This document shows positions 1 to 9,173 of a DNA stretch of 33,869 nucleotides, in pieces. The first letter of the stretch is position 1; every line of letters begins with the position of its first letter. The notes beneath the pieces are model-generated. The model searched no databases. It worked only from the letters and a program-made list of their open reading frames with translations, and was not told the DNA's origin. Both the position numbers and the translations under genes were made by a program. The stretch is from an uncultured Bacteroidota bacterium (lineage in GTDB: Bacteria; Bacteroidota; Bacteroidia; Flavobacteriales; Flavobacteriaceae): positions 1 to 33,869 of the forward strand of contig CACJHA010000015.1 of assembly GCA_902593075.1 (NCBI GenBank). The letters are read 5' to 3'.

Positions 1-1
1 A

Positions 2-670
2 AAGCTTTACGATAACACCTATATATTTTTTTACAGTGACCATGGCGGACCTTTCCCAAGGCACAAAAGAGCTATTTATGAAACAGGAACAAAGGTTCCA
101 TTAATTATAAAATTCCCTAAAAGATTTAAAACAGAAGATAAAAGAAATAATGATATGCTAAGTTTTATTGACTTTGCTCCTACAATACTATCTATAGCTG
201 GTATTGATATCCCTAAAATATATCAGGGCAAATCTTTCTTGGGTGCTAAAAAGTCTTTAAAAAAAAGAAGCTATTTATTTACGGCAAGTGATAGATTTGA
301 TGAATTAACCGACAGAATACGAGCTGTAAAAAGTAAAAGATTTAAGTACGTTAGAAACTATAATATTGAAAAGCCTCATGCCCTTAATGTGGTCTATAGG
401 ACTCAAATGAACTTGATGAAACATCTTAATGAATTAAATAAGTCTAATTCTCTTTCTTATAAACAGAAGCTTTGGTTTCAAGTTCCCAAAAGACCAGAAG
501 AATTTTATGATTTAGAGAATGATCCATTTGAATTAAATAATTTAATAGAGGATGAGAAATTCGCACCACACATCAATGAATTAAAATTGCAACTTGACTC
601 TTGGCTTAAGAATATAAATGACTTGGGTGGAATTCCAGAAAAAGAGCTTGCTAGGATTTTAGTAAAATGA
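2..670 (+). CDS. Sulfatase (arylsulfatase family), C-terminal part, truncated by window start
   Basis: The listed ORF starts at 155, but the same frame is open to base 2 and reads KLYDNTYIFFYSDHGGPFPRHKRAIYETGTKVPLIIKFPKRF, typical of the sulfatase SDHG region. The C-terminus PEEFYDLENDPFELNNLIED is also sulfatase-like. Confidence 0.92.
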   Translation, partial: KLYDNTYIFFYSDHGGPFPRHKRAIYETGTKVPLIIKFPKRFKTEDKRNNDMLSFIDFAPTILSIAGIDIPKIYQGKSFLGAKKSLKKRSYLFTASDRFDELTDRIRAVKSKRFKYVRNYNIEKPHALNVVYRTQMNLMKHLNELNKSNSLSYKQKLWFQVPKRPEEFYDLENDPFELNNLIEDEKFAPHINELKLQLDSWLKNINDLGGIPEKELARILVK

Positions 671-685
671 TAAAATTAAAATAAA

Positions 686-711
686 AAAAGGTCGACAAAA
701 GCCAACCTTTT
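686..711. terminator. Candidate bidirectional terminator hairpin between convergent sulfatase and susD
   Basis: Perfect 7-bp arms AAAAGGT (686-692) / ACCTTTT (705-711) with a 12-nt loop, A-rich upstream, located between two convergent genes. Confidence 0.5.
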
Positions 712-751
712 CCTAAATTAATCAAACTTAATAAGTACGAAAAATTATTTA

Positions 752-2359
752 TTATCTGTATCCATTGTTCGTTGGGTCCGAATCCAACAACACTGGATTC
801 GTAAGTACCTCATTCAAAGGAATTGGATACTTTACATGTTTGGGCTGAATATTTGTTGCAGCACCTTCTGCATGTTTAGTAACCTTTGTATTTCTAACTG
901 TTTCCAAAAGTATTCCCCATCTAATTAAATCTTGCTTTCTATGCCCTTCTGCAAAGAGTTCGTATTTTCTTTCGTCATACATTTTCACTCTAAATTCTGC
1001 TTGAGAAAGACCACTCCACGGGCTGTCTGGTTCAAATGCTCTTTCACGAACTTTATTTACATATTGATATGCATTGTCGGGTCCATTAAGTTCATTTTCA
1101 CTCTCTGCGGCCATTAGATAAATATCCGCAAGCCTTATAAGAACAATATTTTCAGACTTAGCATTTCTTGGTTTGTCAATATTTAAGTTCATTAATTTAC
1201 CTATATAAACAAATTTTAATTGAATCCCTTCGTAATACTCCATAAAAGTTGCATCGTATCTGAGGTCTCCAGCTTCCCAATTGCTTTGTTTTCCAATATC
1301 AGGACAAGCTATACCTGCACCAAATCCGGTAAAGGACTGGTTATTTGCAGCAAGTGCAGCATTCAATGCATTTTTATCTCCTTTATTTTTAGGATTATCT
1401 TTAGCACGAGGATTGTACTCCTCAATCCAAAGATTGGTTTGTAAATTTCCACTGTTAATTGCACCGGTAGTATTTAAATGATTTGTTCCAAGAGCAGCGT
1501 CCCCGGCAAAGTCAACCCATAGAATATGTTCATTCTTTACCTCGTTATCAAGGGTTGTTTTATCATACGCATAGACATCTGCAAAATCATCCATTAATGT
1601 GTGAGGTGAGTTATTAATTATATCCACGCACTCAGCTAGACAAGAAGACCACTCTTTATCAAATAAATGAAATTTGGCTTTTAATGCAGCTGCCGCCCAC
1701 TTTGTCATTCTACCTAGGTCACCACCAGAATATGCGTCTGGTAAATAACTTTTAGCAAGAGATAGATCTTCCTTCATTCGTGTTCTTATCTCGCTCATTG
1801 GAGTTCGTGGAAGAACAGAAAGTTCATCCGTCCCCAATTCATCGGTAAAAAATGGAACATCTCCATAGAAACGGGTTAGATCATAGTAAGCCATCGCTCT
1901 TAACACATATAATTCTCCTATAAGCTGATTTTTTTCCTCTACAGTTAGTGCTTCTGCAGTTGAAATATTGGCAATAGCAGAATTTGCATTTCTTATAAGT
2001 AGATAAAACTCTTTCCAAGCCGCGTGCAAATCTCCATTCCCCTCCGTGTAAAGGTAATTATAGGGAGTTTGAATAACTTTTCTTTGAGGACAAACCTCGT
2101 CACTCCCGTACTGAACAGCGCCCCTGTAATTTCTGTTTCGGTATAGGTTTTGGTTATTTAATGTAGCATAAACACCATTTACTGCCATTTGAGCTTCATT
2201 AAGATTGTTATAGAAACCAGTTGGTGACAATCCACTTCTTAAATCTTCTTCTAAGAAATCTTTTTCACAACTAGATAAGACGATTAATAAAACTAGAATC
2301 ATCCAATTTATCGTATATGTTTTATAATTTTTCATTGCTTTATTTTTTCTATTTTTCAT
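752..2359 (-). CDS. susD: SusD/RagB-family nutrient-binding outer-membrane lipoprotein
   Basis: Lipobox LIVLSSCEKDF; SusD-like body (FYNNLNEAQMAVNGVYATLNN, LRAMAYYDLTRFYGDVPFFT, ENIVLIRLADIYLMAAES, ERKYELFAEGHRKQDLIRWG). Follows susC with an 11-nt gap. Real start may be the internal Met (MKNYKT, about 2335). Confidence 0.97.
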   Translation of the reverse strand: MKNRKNKAMKNYKTYTINWMILVLLIVLSSCEKDFLEEDLRSGLSPTGFYNNLNEAQMAVNGVYATLNNQNLYRNRNYRGAVQYGSDEVCPQRKVIQTPYNYLYTEGNGDLHAAWKEFYLLIRNANSAIANISTAEALTVEEKNQLIGELYVLRAMAYYDLTRFYGDVPFFTDELGTDELSVLPRTPMSEIRTRMKEDLSLAKSYLPDAYSGGDLGRMTKWAAAALKAKFHLFDKEWSSCLAECVDIINNSPHTLMDDFADVYAYDKTTLDNEVKNEHILWVDFAGDAALGTNHLNTTGAINSGNLQTNLWIEEYNPRAKDNPKNKGDKNALNAALAANNQSFTGFGAGIACPDIGKQSNWEAGDLRYDATFMEYYEGIQLKFVYIGKLMNLNIDKPRNAKSENIVLIRLADIYLMAAESENELNGPDNAYQYVNKVRERAFEPDSPWSGLSQAEFRVKMYDERKYELFAEGHRKQDLIRWGILLETVRNTKVTKHAEGAATNIQPKHVKYPIPLNEVLTNPVLLDSDPTNNGYR

Positions 2360-2370
2360 AATGATATTTT

Positions 2371-5300
2371 TTATAAGGTTAGATTAAATCCAAGTGCAAA
2401 TGAGGAGTTGTAAGGGTATCCTCCGTTAGCCACACCTTGTGCCAAACCGTCACCATAATTACTTTGCTCAGGGTCCCCATGGGTAAATTTAGTGAAGAGC
2501 AATAAGTTATTACCTGTTAAATAAACACTGGCTCTTTTCATTCCAGGGATATCTAAATCATATGTTAGAGTTACGTTTTTTAATCTTAAGAAAGAACCAT
2601 CTTGATACGAGACATCACTTCGCTGCTGGTAGTTTCCGAAACTTGAACCAGCTCTAGGAATGTCTGAGTTTTGATTTGAAGTAGTCCACCTATCCTTTAC
2701 AATTGGCAACAAATTACTTCTTGGGTCTCTTCCAAAATACCCTAGATGATAAGCTGCATTTAAAATCTCATTCCCATAAGATCCATGGAAAAAGAAATCA
2801 AGAGTAAAATCTTTATAGGTTAGTGTATTTCTTAAACCTCCGTAAAAATCTGGATTTGGATCTCCATGTACAACAAAATCAAGTTGATTAATTGCACCAT
2901 TCCCATCTAAATCAACATATCTAGGTCCTCCTAAAACACTACCTACAACACCATCGGCATCAATTTCAGCAGTGGTTCTATAGGTTCCAAGATACGTAGC
3001 ACCTAGATAAGCAGGTGCAGGATATCCTGGGATTATTCTAATACTTGGCCCTGTTGCTTGACCTGGAGAAGATAAATCAATCCATTCTGCACCGTCACCG
3101 ATTGAAATTACTTTGTTCTTATTTGCAGAAATAGTCAAATTTGTACTCCATGTGAAATCAGGTTTATCAATATTTAATGAATTAATGGTAAACTCAAACC
3201 CTTTATTTTCTATCTCACCAATATTTTCCAACCTGGTCTCTCCAGCTGTTCCTGGTATGGGTCTGTTGAGTAATAAATCTTTGGTCCTTTTATTGTAATA
3301 ATCTAGTTCCAAAGAGTATCTATTATTTAAAAACCCAACCTCTAATCCAATATCAGTTTGGGTTGTTGTTTCCCAATCTAAATTTGAGCTGGCTAAGTTT
3401 TCTAACAATACTGCATTGGAAACTTGATTATTTAAAAAAGTTACATAAGGGGTAAATCTTGACAGAGAGTTGTATGCTGGTACACCTTGTTCACCAACAA
3501 TACCGTAACTTGCTCTTAATTTTAGATTGCTTATGTAATCAACACTTTGCATAAAACTTTCCTGACCAATTCGCCAAGCTGCGCCAACAGATGGGAAAAA
3601 AGCATATTTATTGCCTTCTTCAAAAACCGAGGAACCATCTCTTCTTCCAACAAGGGTAAGTAAGTATTTGTCTTTGTAAGAGTAATTTATTCTTCCCAAA
3701 ATGGATTCAAATGTTCTTTTTTCATAGTTACTTGACACTGCATTTTGATTTGGATCAGAACCTAGAGCAAGATTGTTGAATGTAACTACGTCATTTACAA
3801 AACCATAGGCCCCTGATCTAGAAGACTCAAATGTGGTAATTTGAGATGTGTATCCAGCAAGGACTTTCAAAGAGTGTTCGTTAAACTCCTTGACGTAAGT
3901 AATCGTATTTTCATTTAATATATCTCTGCTATTTCTTGAAATAATACTAGCCTCACCATCTTGACCTTTTGCAACTCTATCTGGCAAGATTGTGGAAAAG
4001 TATTGGTTTCTTTTACTAAAATCAAGTCCTAACCCAATTGTAGATCTAAGTGTAAGTCCAGGAATAATATCATATTCAAAAAATGCATTGGTCAATAGAT
4101 TTGTAGTTAATGTATGATCAATCCTTTCATTTACATCTGCTAACGGATTTCGAAAAGGTGTATTTGCCACGGGATTTACACCATTATAAGTGCCATCGCT
4201 ATTGTAAACTTCTAAAAAAGGAGGCATTGCGTTTTGAACCTCTTGCCAGTTAACTTTGTTGTTTTCGATTTTTCTATCGGATAAGTTAAGTCTAAACCCA
4301 GTTCTAATTTTTTCATTAACATCAAAATCCATATTAGCTCTAAGAGTATACCTATTAAGACCTGATGATTCAATTATAGATTGTTCAGACCATCTATTTA
4401 AAGACACATAATAGTTGGATTTTTCAGAATTACCACTGAGTGTTATGTCGGTATTATTAACCTGTCCGTCTCTTGTTACCAAATCTACCCAATTTGTATT
4501 AGGAATAGTAGCTAAATCAAAAAGAGGGTCGATAGATGGATCATTTTCTCCATAACCACTAGCTCCATAAACCAAAGTTTCTGCCTCATTCCAGTAATTT
4601 GCAAAATCAGTAGAATTTAAATACTGAGGAGGATTTGCTATACTACTAAAACTTGTGTAATGATTTATTGACACATCAACATCTCCAGATTTTGCAGACT
4701 TCCCATTTTTAGTTTGAATTAAAATCACACCAGCAGCTCCTCTAGTTCCGTAAAGGGCCAGAGAACTCGCATCTTTTAAAACCTCGATGGATCGAATATC
4801 ATTAACGTTAATGTTTTGAAGATTAAAATCGGTCCCGGCAATAAAACCATCAATTACAAAAAGTGGGTTGTTATTACCTTGAATTGAACTTAATCCTCTA
4901 ATACGAATTGTAGGAGCAGATGATGGATCTCCATCAGGAGCAGTAACTTGAAGGCCTGCTGCTCTACCTTGAAGAAGATTGCTGACACTTGAAGCAGGCT
5001 GGTTTGACAAAGCATCCCCAGATACTTTTGCAATAGATGAAACCAGATCTTTCTTTCTGGTTGTTCCGTAACCCGTTATAATAATTTCCTCAAGTGATCC
5101 TTCCTCAGGGGAAAGAGATACATTAAAACTATCCCCATTAGATACATCAATTGACTGGTCGCCATAACCAACAAATGAGATGGTTAAAATGGCATCATCA
5201 TTTTCTAATTGAATAGAAAAATTACCGTCAAAGTCAGTTGTTGTTCCGTTATCGGTTCCTTGTTCTATAATAGTTGCTCCTGGGAGAGGAACTCCTTCAG

Positions 5301-5736
5301 AGTCAACCACTACACCGGTTACACTTCTTTGAATATTTTCAATCAAATCTTCCACCTTTTCAGCAACTGGATTTGAAACAACTTTTTTAAGAAAGACCAA
5401 ATTTTCACTTATTTGGTATTCTATTAAATTATTAAAAAGTGCACTGATTGTTTCCTCGATATTCTTTTTTTCTAATGATATTGATACCTTTTGATTGAAG
5501 TTGTAAATACTACTATCGAAAATAAATCTCAGTTTTGTGTTAGCTTCTATCTCATCCAATACATCAATAATTGAGGTGTCCTCAACGCTAATTGTAATTT
5601 CTGTTTGAGAATAAACATTACTGCTTGCGAAAGAATTAAATATAAAAGTAATTCCAAGAATTAATGAAAAAATAAAATTCCTTGCACGCAATCTTTTTTT
5701 CTGGTCGCGTTGAACGCTATTGCTATTTAAATTCAT
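2371..5736 (-). CDS. susC: SusC/RagA-family TonB-linked outer-membrane transporter with N-terminal STN (secretin/TonB short) domain
   Basis: STN-like TEITISVEDTSIIDVLDEIEANTKLRFIFDSS; carboxypeptidase-D regulatory-like domain VTGVVVDSEGVPLPGATIIEQGTDNGTTTDFDGNFSI; plug IEVLKDASSLALYGTRGAAGVILIQTK; C-terminal beta-barrel. Confidence 0.97.
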   Translation of the reverse strand: MNLNSNSVQRDQKKRLRARNFIFSLILGITFIFNSFASSNVYSQTEITISVEDTSIIDVLDEIEANTKLRFIFDSSIYNFNQKVSISLEKKNIEETISALFNNLIEYQISENLVFLKKVVSNPVAEKVEDLIENIQRSVTGVVVDSEGVPLPGATIIEQGTDNGTTTDFDGNFSIQLENDDAILTISFVGYGDQSIDVSNGDSFNVSLSPEEGSLEEIIITGYGTTRKKDLVSSIAKVSGDALSNQPASSVSNLLQGRAAGLQVTAPDGDPSSAPTIRIRGLSSIQGNNNPLFVIDGFIAGTDFNLQNINVNDIRSIEVLKDASSLALYGTRGAAGVILIQTKNGKSAKSGDVDVSINHYTSFSSIANPPQYLNSTDFANYWNEAETLVYGASGYGENDPSIDPLFDLATIPNTNWVDLVTRDGQVNNTDITLSGNSEKSNYYVSLNRWSEQSIIESSGLNRYTLRANMDFDVNEKIRTGFRLNLSDRKIENNKVNWQEVQNAMPPFLEVYNSDGTYNGVNPVANTPFRNPLADVNERIDHTLTTNLLTNAFFEYDIIPGLTLRSTIGLGLDFSKRNQYFSTILPDRVAKGQDGEASIISRNSRDILNENTITYVKEFNEHSLKVLAGYTSQITTFESSRSGAYGFVNDVVTFNNLALGSDPNQNAVSSNYEKRTFESILGRINYSYKDKYLLTLVGRRDGSSVFEEGNKYAFFPSVGAAWRIGQESFMQSVDYISNLKLRASYGIVGEQGVPAYNSLSRFTPYVTFLNNQVSNAVLLENLASSNLDWETTTQTDIGLEVGFLNNRYSLELDYYNKRTKDLLLNRPIPGTAGETRLENIGEIENKGFEFTINSLNIDKPDFTWSTNLTISANKNKVISIGDGAEWIDLSSPGQATGPSIRIIPGYPAPAYLGATYLGTYRTTAEIDADGVVGSVLGGPRYVDLDGNGAINQLDFVVHGDPNPDFYGGLRNTLTYKDFTLDFFFHGSYGNEILNAAYHLGYFGRDPRSNLLPIVKDRWTTSNQNSDIPRAGSSFGNYQQRSDVSYQDGSFLRLKNVTLTYDLDIPGMKRASVYLTGNNLLLFTKFTHGDPEQSNYGDGLAQGVANGGYPYNSSFALGFNLTL

Positions 5737-5780
5737 AAATTTTTCATGTTTGGTTATTAATAATTTTTTATTTATTTAGT

Positions 5781-6929
5781 TTATTTAATTATAATTTTAT
5801 TGTTGAACTTTTGATATTTAATATTATAAACTTCTTTTAAATATCCCATAACTTCATCGATTGATTCTTCTTCAACCACAATTGTGGCATTAAAAAAATT
5901 ATCTGATAGCTTTTTATTGTCGTTCGTAATAATTACGTTATACAACCTTTCAAGCTTTAAAATCATAGAGTCTATATTTTCATCTCTAAAAATAACTCTA
6001 CCATCAATCCAAGAGGTGTAAATTTTAGTGTTTACTTTCGAAATTTCTATTTCTTCGTTGGACTGATTTACGTTAGCTCTAAAACCCGGTTTTAAGCTAA
6101 CGATTTTTTGGTTATCTGAAAGCCCCTTCACTCCAAGACTTCCATCTACAAGTATTATTTCTGAAAAACTGTCTTCTTTATAACTTTTAACGTTAAATTG
6201 TGTTCCATAAACCTCTGTAATAGCATCGTTAGACACTACTTTAAAAATGTCTTTATTATTTTCAGAGATATTAAAAAAAGCTTCTCCATCTAAATAAACT
6301 TTTCTCTCCATCCCATTTATAAATTGAACAGGGAATTTTAAAGAGGATCCCGAATTTAGATTTACAATTGAGCCATCTGATAATTCAACATCAAATCTTT
6401 TGCCGTATGGTACAGTCAAGGTATTGTAAGAGAGTTTTTTAATATCTTTTTTTTGATTAAAAACTATTTTTTTTGATTCTTTTTTTATTACAATTTCGTC
6501 ATCTATTTGAATTAGTTTATCATCTAAATTCTCTAAAACAATTTGATTGCCATTAGAGGTTTGTAGAGTGACTTTATTTGGATCAAGCACCACCTTGTTT
6601 TCATATGTTGCCCCCTTGCGTATTTGATTATAGTAACCTACCGCAATAGAAATTGAGATTATGGCTGCATATTTAAAAATATTTTTAAAACTAAAATTTA
6701 GCTCCCTCTTTGTCTGCTGAGAATTTATTCTATCTTTAATTTCTTTAATTATTTTTTCTTGATTGGCTCTACTCATAGCTAAGTTTGAGAAATGATTTAT
6801 AGATATATAATCTTTAAAGACTTTTAAATTATTTTTTTTTTCAATCCATTTAAGAAGAAAATTTAGCTCCTCGACACTTGATTCGCAGTTAAGAAAATTA
6901 ATAATCTTCCTCTCAATTAATGGTGACAT
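5781..6929 (-). CDS. FecR-family anti-sigma factor (DUF4974-type C-terminus)
   Basis: FecR core TVPYGKRFDVELSDGSIVNLNSGSSLKFPVQFINGMERKVYLDGEAFFNIS...VYGTQFNVKSY; one predicted TM (FKYAAIISISIAVGYY); divergent to an ECF sigma gene. Confidence 0.95.
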   Translation of the reverse strand: MSPLIERKIINFLNCESSVEELNFLLKWIEKKNNLKVFKDYISINHFSNLAMSRANQEKIIKEIKDRINSQQTKRELNFSFKNIFKYAAIISISIAVGYYNQIRKGATYENKVVLDPNKVTLQTSNGNQIVLENLDDKLIQIDDEIVIKKESKKIVFNQKKDIKKLSYNTLTVPYGKRFDVELSDGSIVNLNSGSSLKFPVQFINGMERKVYLDGEAFFNISENNKDIFKVVSNDAITEVYGTQFNVKSYKEDSFSEIILVDGSLGVKGLSDNQKIVSLKPGFRANVNQSNEEIEISKVNTKIYTSWIDGRVIFRDENIDSMILKLERLYNVIITNDNKKLSDNFFNATIVVEEESIDEVMGYLKEVYNIKYQKFNNKIIIK

Positions 6930-6936
6930 ATTATTA

Positions 6937-6957
6937 TTACGATTTTAAAAATCATAA
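6937..6957. promoter_or_regulatory. Imperfect 21-nt palindrome in the divergent fecR/sigma intergenic region
   Basis: TTACGATTTTAAAAATCATAA: inner 13 nt GATTTT-A-AAAATC is perfect; one mismatched pair (C6940/A6954), then TTA/TAA pairs. Confidence 0.35.
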
Positions 6958-7026
6958 CCCTAATAGAATTAATTATATAGAACAAAAATTTTGAAACATT
7001 AATTTTTATATATAGTTTAACTTTAT

Positions 7027-7548
7027 ATGTCTGATTATAAACTTTCTAGAGATCTTAAAAATGGTGATGAAAAAGCATACATTAAAGCCGTAAGTTTGTA
7101 TAGTGACAAGTTGTTTGCTTACGCATTAAGCTTGTCTGGTGATCATGCTACTGCTGACGATTTAGTTCAGGAGGTTTTTATAAAGTTGTATGAATACAGA
7201 AAAAAAATTAACCCCAATTACTCACTCCAGTCATTTCTATACAAGTCTGTTTATCATAAATTCATTGATCTTTATTACAAGAATAAATCGAGATCTAAAT
7301 TACACGACTCTTATTTAAAATTATTGGATCAAATTGTAAACGATACCCCTATAGAAGAATTTGAAATAAAACTTAAAAAAATCATCGCTAGTATTGAAAA
7401 GCTGCCTTCAAAAACAAAAGAGATATTTAAACTAAGCAAGCAAAGTGGTTTAACAAATAAAGAAATATCGAAATTTTTAGATATTTCAATTAAAACAGTT
7501 GAATTTCATATAACGAAATCATATAAATTTTTAAGAACCCAAATTTGA
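7027..7548 (+). CDS. ECF RNA polymerase sigma factor (sigma-70 family, Bacteroidetes type)
   Basis: Region 2 DKLFAYALSLSGDHATADDLVQEVFIKLYEYRKKI; region 4 IEKLPSKTKEIFKLSKQSGLTNKEISKFLDISIKTVEFHITKSYKFLR. Confidence 0.96.
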   Translation: MSDYKLSRDLKNGDEKAYIKAVSLYSDKLFAYALSLSGDHATADDLVQEVFIKLYEYRKKINPNYSLQSFLYKSVYHKFIDLYYKNKSRSKLHDSYLKLLDQIVNDTPIEEFEIKLKKIIASIEKLPSKTKEIFKLSKQSGLTNKEISKFLDISIKTVEFHITKSYKFLRTQI

Positions 7549-7549
7549 T

Positions 7550-9163
7550 ATGAAATATTTCTACTTCACTATTTCTATTCTGGCCTTTATTATTAGCTGT
7601 GACAAAAAAAAAGAATCTAAAATCAAACCAAACATTTTATTTATAATGTCTGATGATCACGCATATCAAGCTATTAGTGCTTACAGCAATTCTCTTACCC
7701 AAACACCTAACATTGACAGAATTGCCAATGAGGGAATGATATTCAGTAATGCTTGTGTTACAAATTCTATATGTGCCCCGTCAAGAGCTGTAATCTTAAC
7801 AGGCAAACATAGCCATTTAAACGGGAAAATTGATAACCATGCAAAATTTGATGACACACAGTTAACTTTCCCTCAGCTTTTTCAAGAAAATGGTTACCAA
7901 ACAGCGATGTTTGGGAAACTTCATTTTGGGAACAATCCTAAAGGAGTTGACGATTTTTTAATTCTTCCAGGACAAGGGGACTACATAAATCCAAGATTTA
8001 TTGGTAAAGAAAAGGACACCATAATTACAGGATATGTTACAGATATTATCACTGACTTGACTTTAAATTGGTTTAAAAATAAAAGAGATAATAGTAAACC
8101 ATTTTTAATGATGTATTTGCATAAAGCACCGCATAGAGCATGGTGGCCAAGTCCAGAGAAGTTTGCCGAATTTTATGAAAAAAGATTCCCTGAACCCAAA
8201 ACCTTATTTGATGATTATAAAGGAAGAGGGGCTGCAGCAAAAAGTGCTGAAATGAATATTTTCAATCATATGCAATACATGCATGACAGTAAAGTAAGGC
8301 CATCAACTATTGAAGAGATGGGTAAAGTTGAGCCAGAAATTCAATATGTAACTGGCAAAGGAAAGATAGTAAAGCCAACAGCTCAAAGATTCTATGGGCC
8401 TTTTAATAGAGCCAATGATGAGCAAAAAAGAAAATATAATATTACGTTAGACAAAATAAGTAAAGACTTCAAAGAAAATTGGCCAAAAATGAATGATAAA
8501 GAAAAAATGAAATGGAAATATCAAAGATATATGCAAGATTATTTGGCTACCATTTCTTCCGTTGATGACAATGTGGGTAGGGTTTTGGATTATCTGAGGG
8601 AAAGTGGTTTAGAAGACAATACCATTGTGGTTTATACATCTGACCAGGGGTTTTATCTTGGAGAACACGGATGGTTTGATAAACGATTTATCTATGATGA
8701 ATCTTTTAAAACTCCCTTAATAATTAAATGGCCTAATGTTATTAAGCCTGGAACTACGAGCGAGGAAATGGTTCAGAACTTAGATTTTGCTCAAACTTTT
8801 CTAGAAGCGGCCATGATTGATGTTCCTGATGATATGCAGGGTGAAAGTCTTGTTCCATTGTTAAAAGGAGAATCTGATCAATGGAATAGAGAAGCAGTTT
8901 ATTATCATTATTATGAATATCCATCTGTTCATATGGTAAAAAGACATTACGGTATAGTAAGTAAAGAGTTCAAACTAGTTCATTTTTACAATGATATAGA
9001 TGAATGGGAATTGTACGATCGCATTAAAGATCCAGACGAGATGAACAATGTTTATAATAGCCCCGATTATAAAAAAGTTGTAGAAAAGCTTACACAAGAT
9101 TTAAAGGAAATGCGAAAAAAGTATAAAGATTCAGATTTACTGGATAAAAGTTTCATTTACTAA
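7550..9163 (+). CDS. Sulfatase, predicted lipoprotein, heparan/N-sulfoglucosamine-type S1 family
   Basis: Lipobox FIISC; PNILFIMSDDH; formylglycine motif C75-A-P-S-R; SDQGFYLGEHGWFDKRFIYDESFKTPLIIKWP. Confidence 0.95.
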   Translation: MKYFYFTISILAFIISCDKKKESKIKPNILFIMSDDHAYQAISAYSNSLTQTPNIDRIANEGMIFSNACVTNSICAPSRAVILTGKHSHLNGKIDNHAKFDDTQLTFPQLFQENGYQTAMFGKLHFGNNPKGVDDFLILPGQGDYINPRFIGKEKDTIITGYVTDIITDLTLNWFKNKRDNSKPFLMMYLHKAPHRAWWPSPEKFAEFYEKRFPEPKTLFDDYKGRGAAAKSAEMNIFNHMQYMHDSKVRPSTIEEMGKVEPEIQYVTGKGKIVKPTAQRFYGPFNRANDEQKRKYNITLDKISKDFKENWPKMNDKEKMKWKYQRYMQDYLATISSVDDNVGRVLDYLRESGLEDNTIVVYTSDQGFYLGEHGWFDKRFIYDESFKTPLIIKWPNVIKPGTTSEEMVQNLDFAQTFLEAAMIDVPDDMQGESLVPLLKGESDQWNREAVYYHYYEYPSVHMVKRHYGIVSKEFKLVHFYNDIDEWELYDRIKDPDEMNNVYNSPDYKKVVEKLTQDLKEMRKKYKDSDLLDKSFIY

Positions 9164-9173
9164 AAAATAATAT

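Noticed and set aside
932-1481. Plus-strand ORFs at 932-1117, 1220-1444 and 1281-1481
   Set aside because: Antisense to the well-supported SusD gene; no recognisable protein character.
3113-3298. Plus-strand 61-aa ORF inside susC
   Set aside because: Antisense to strongly conserved SusC coding sequence.
7018-7025. TAACTTTA as a -7 promoter box for the ECF sigma gene
   Set aside because: Mismatch to TAnnTTTG at the final G, and only 1 nt before the ATG, which would put transcription start inside the start codon.
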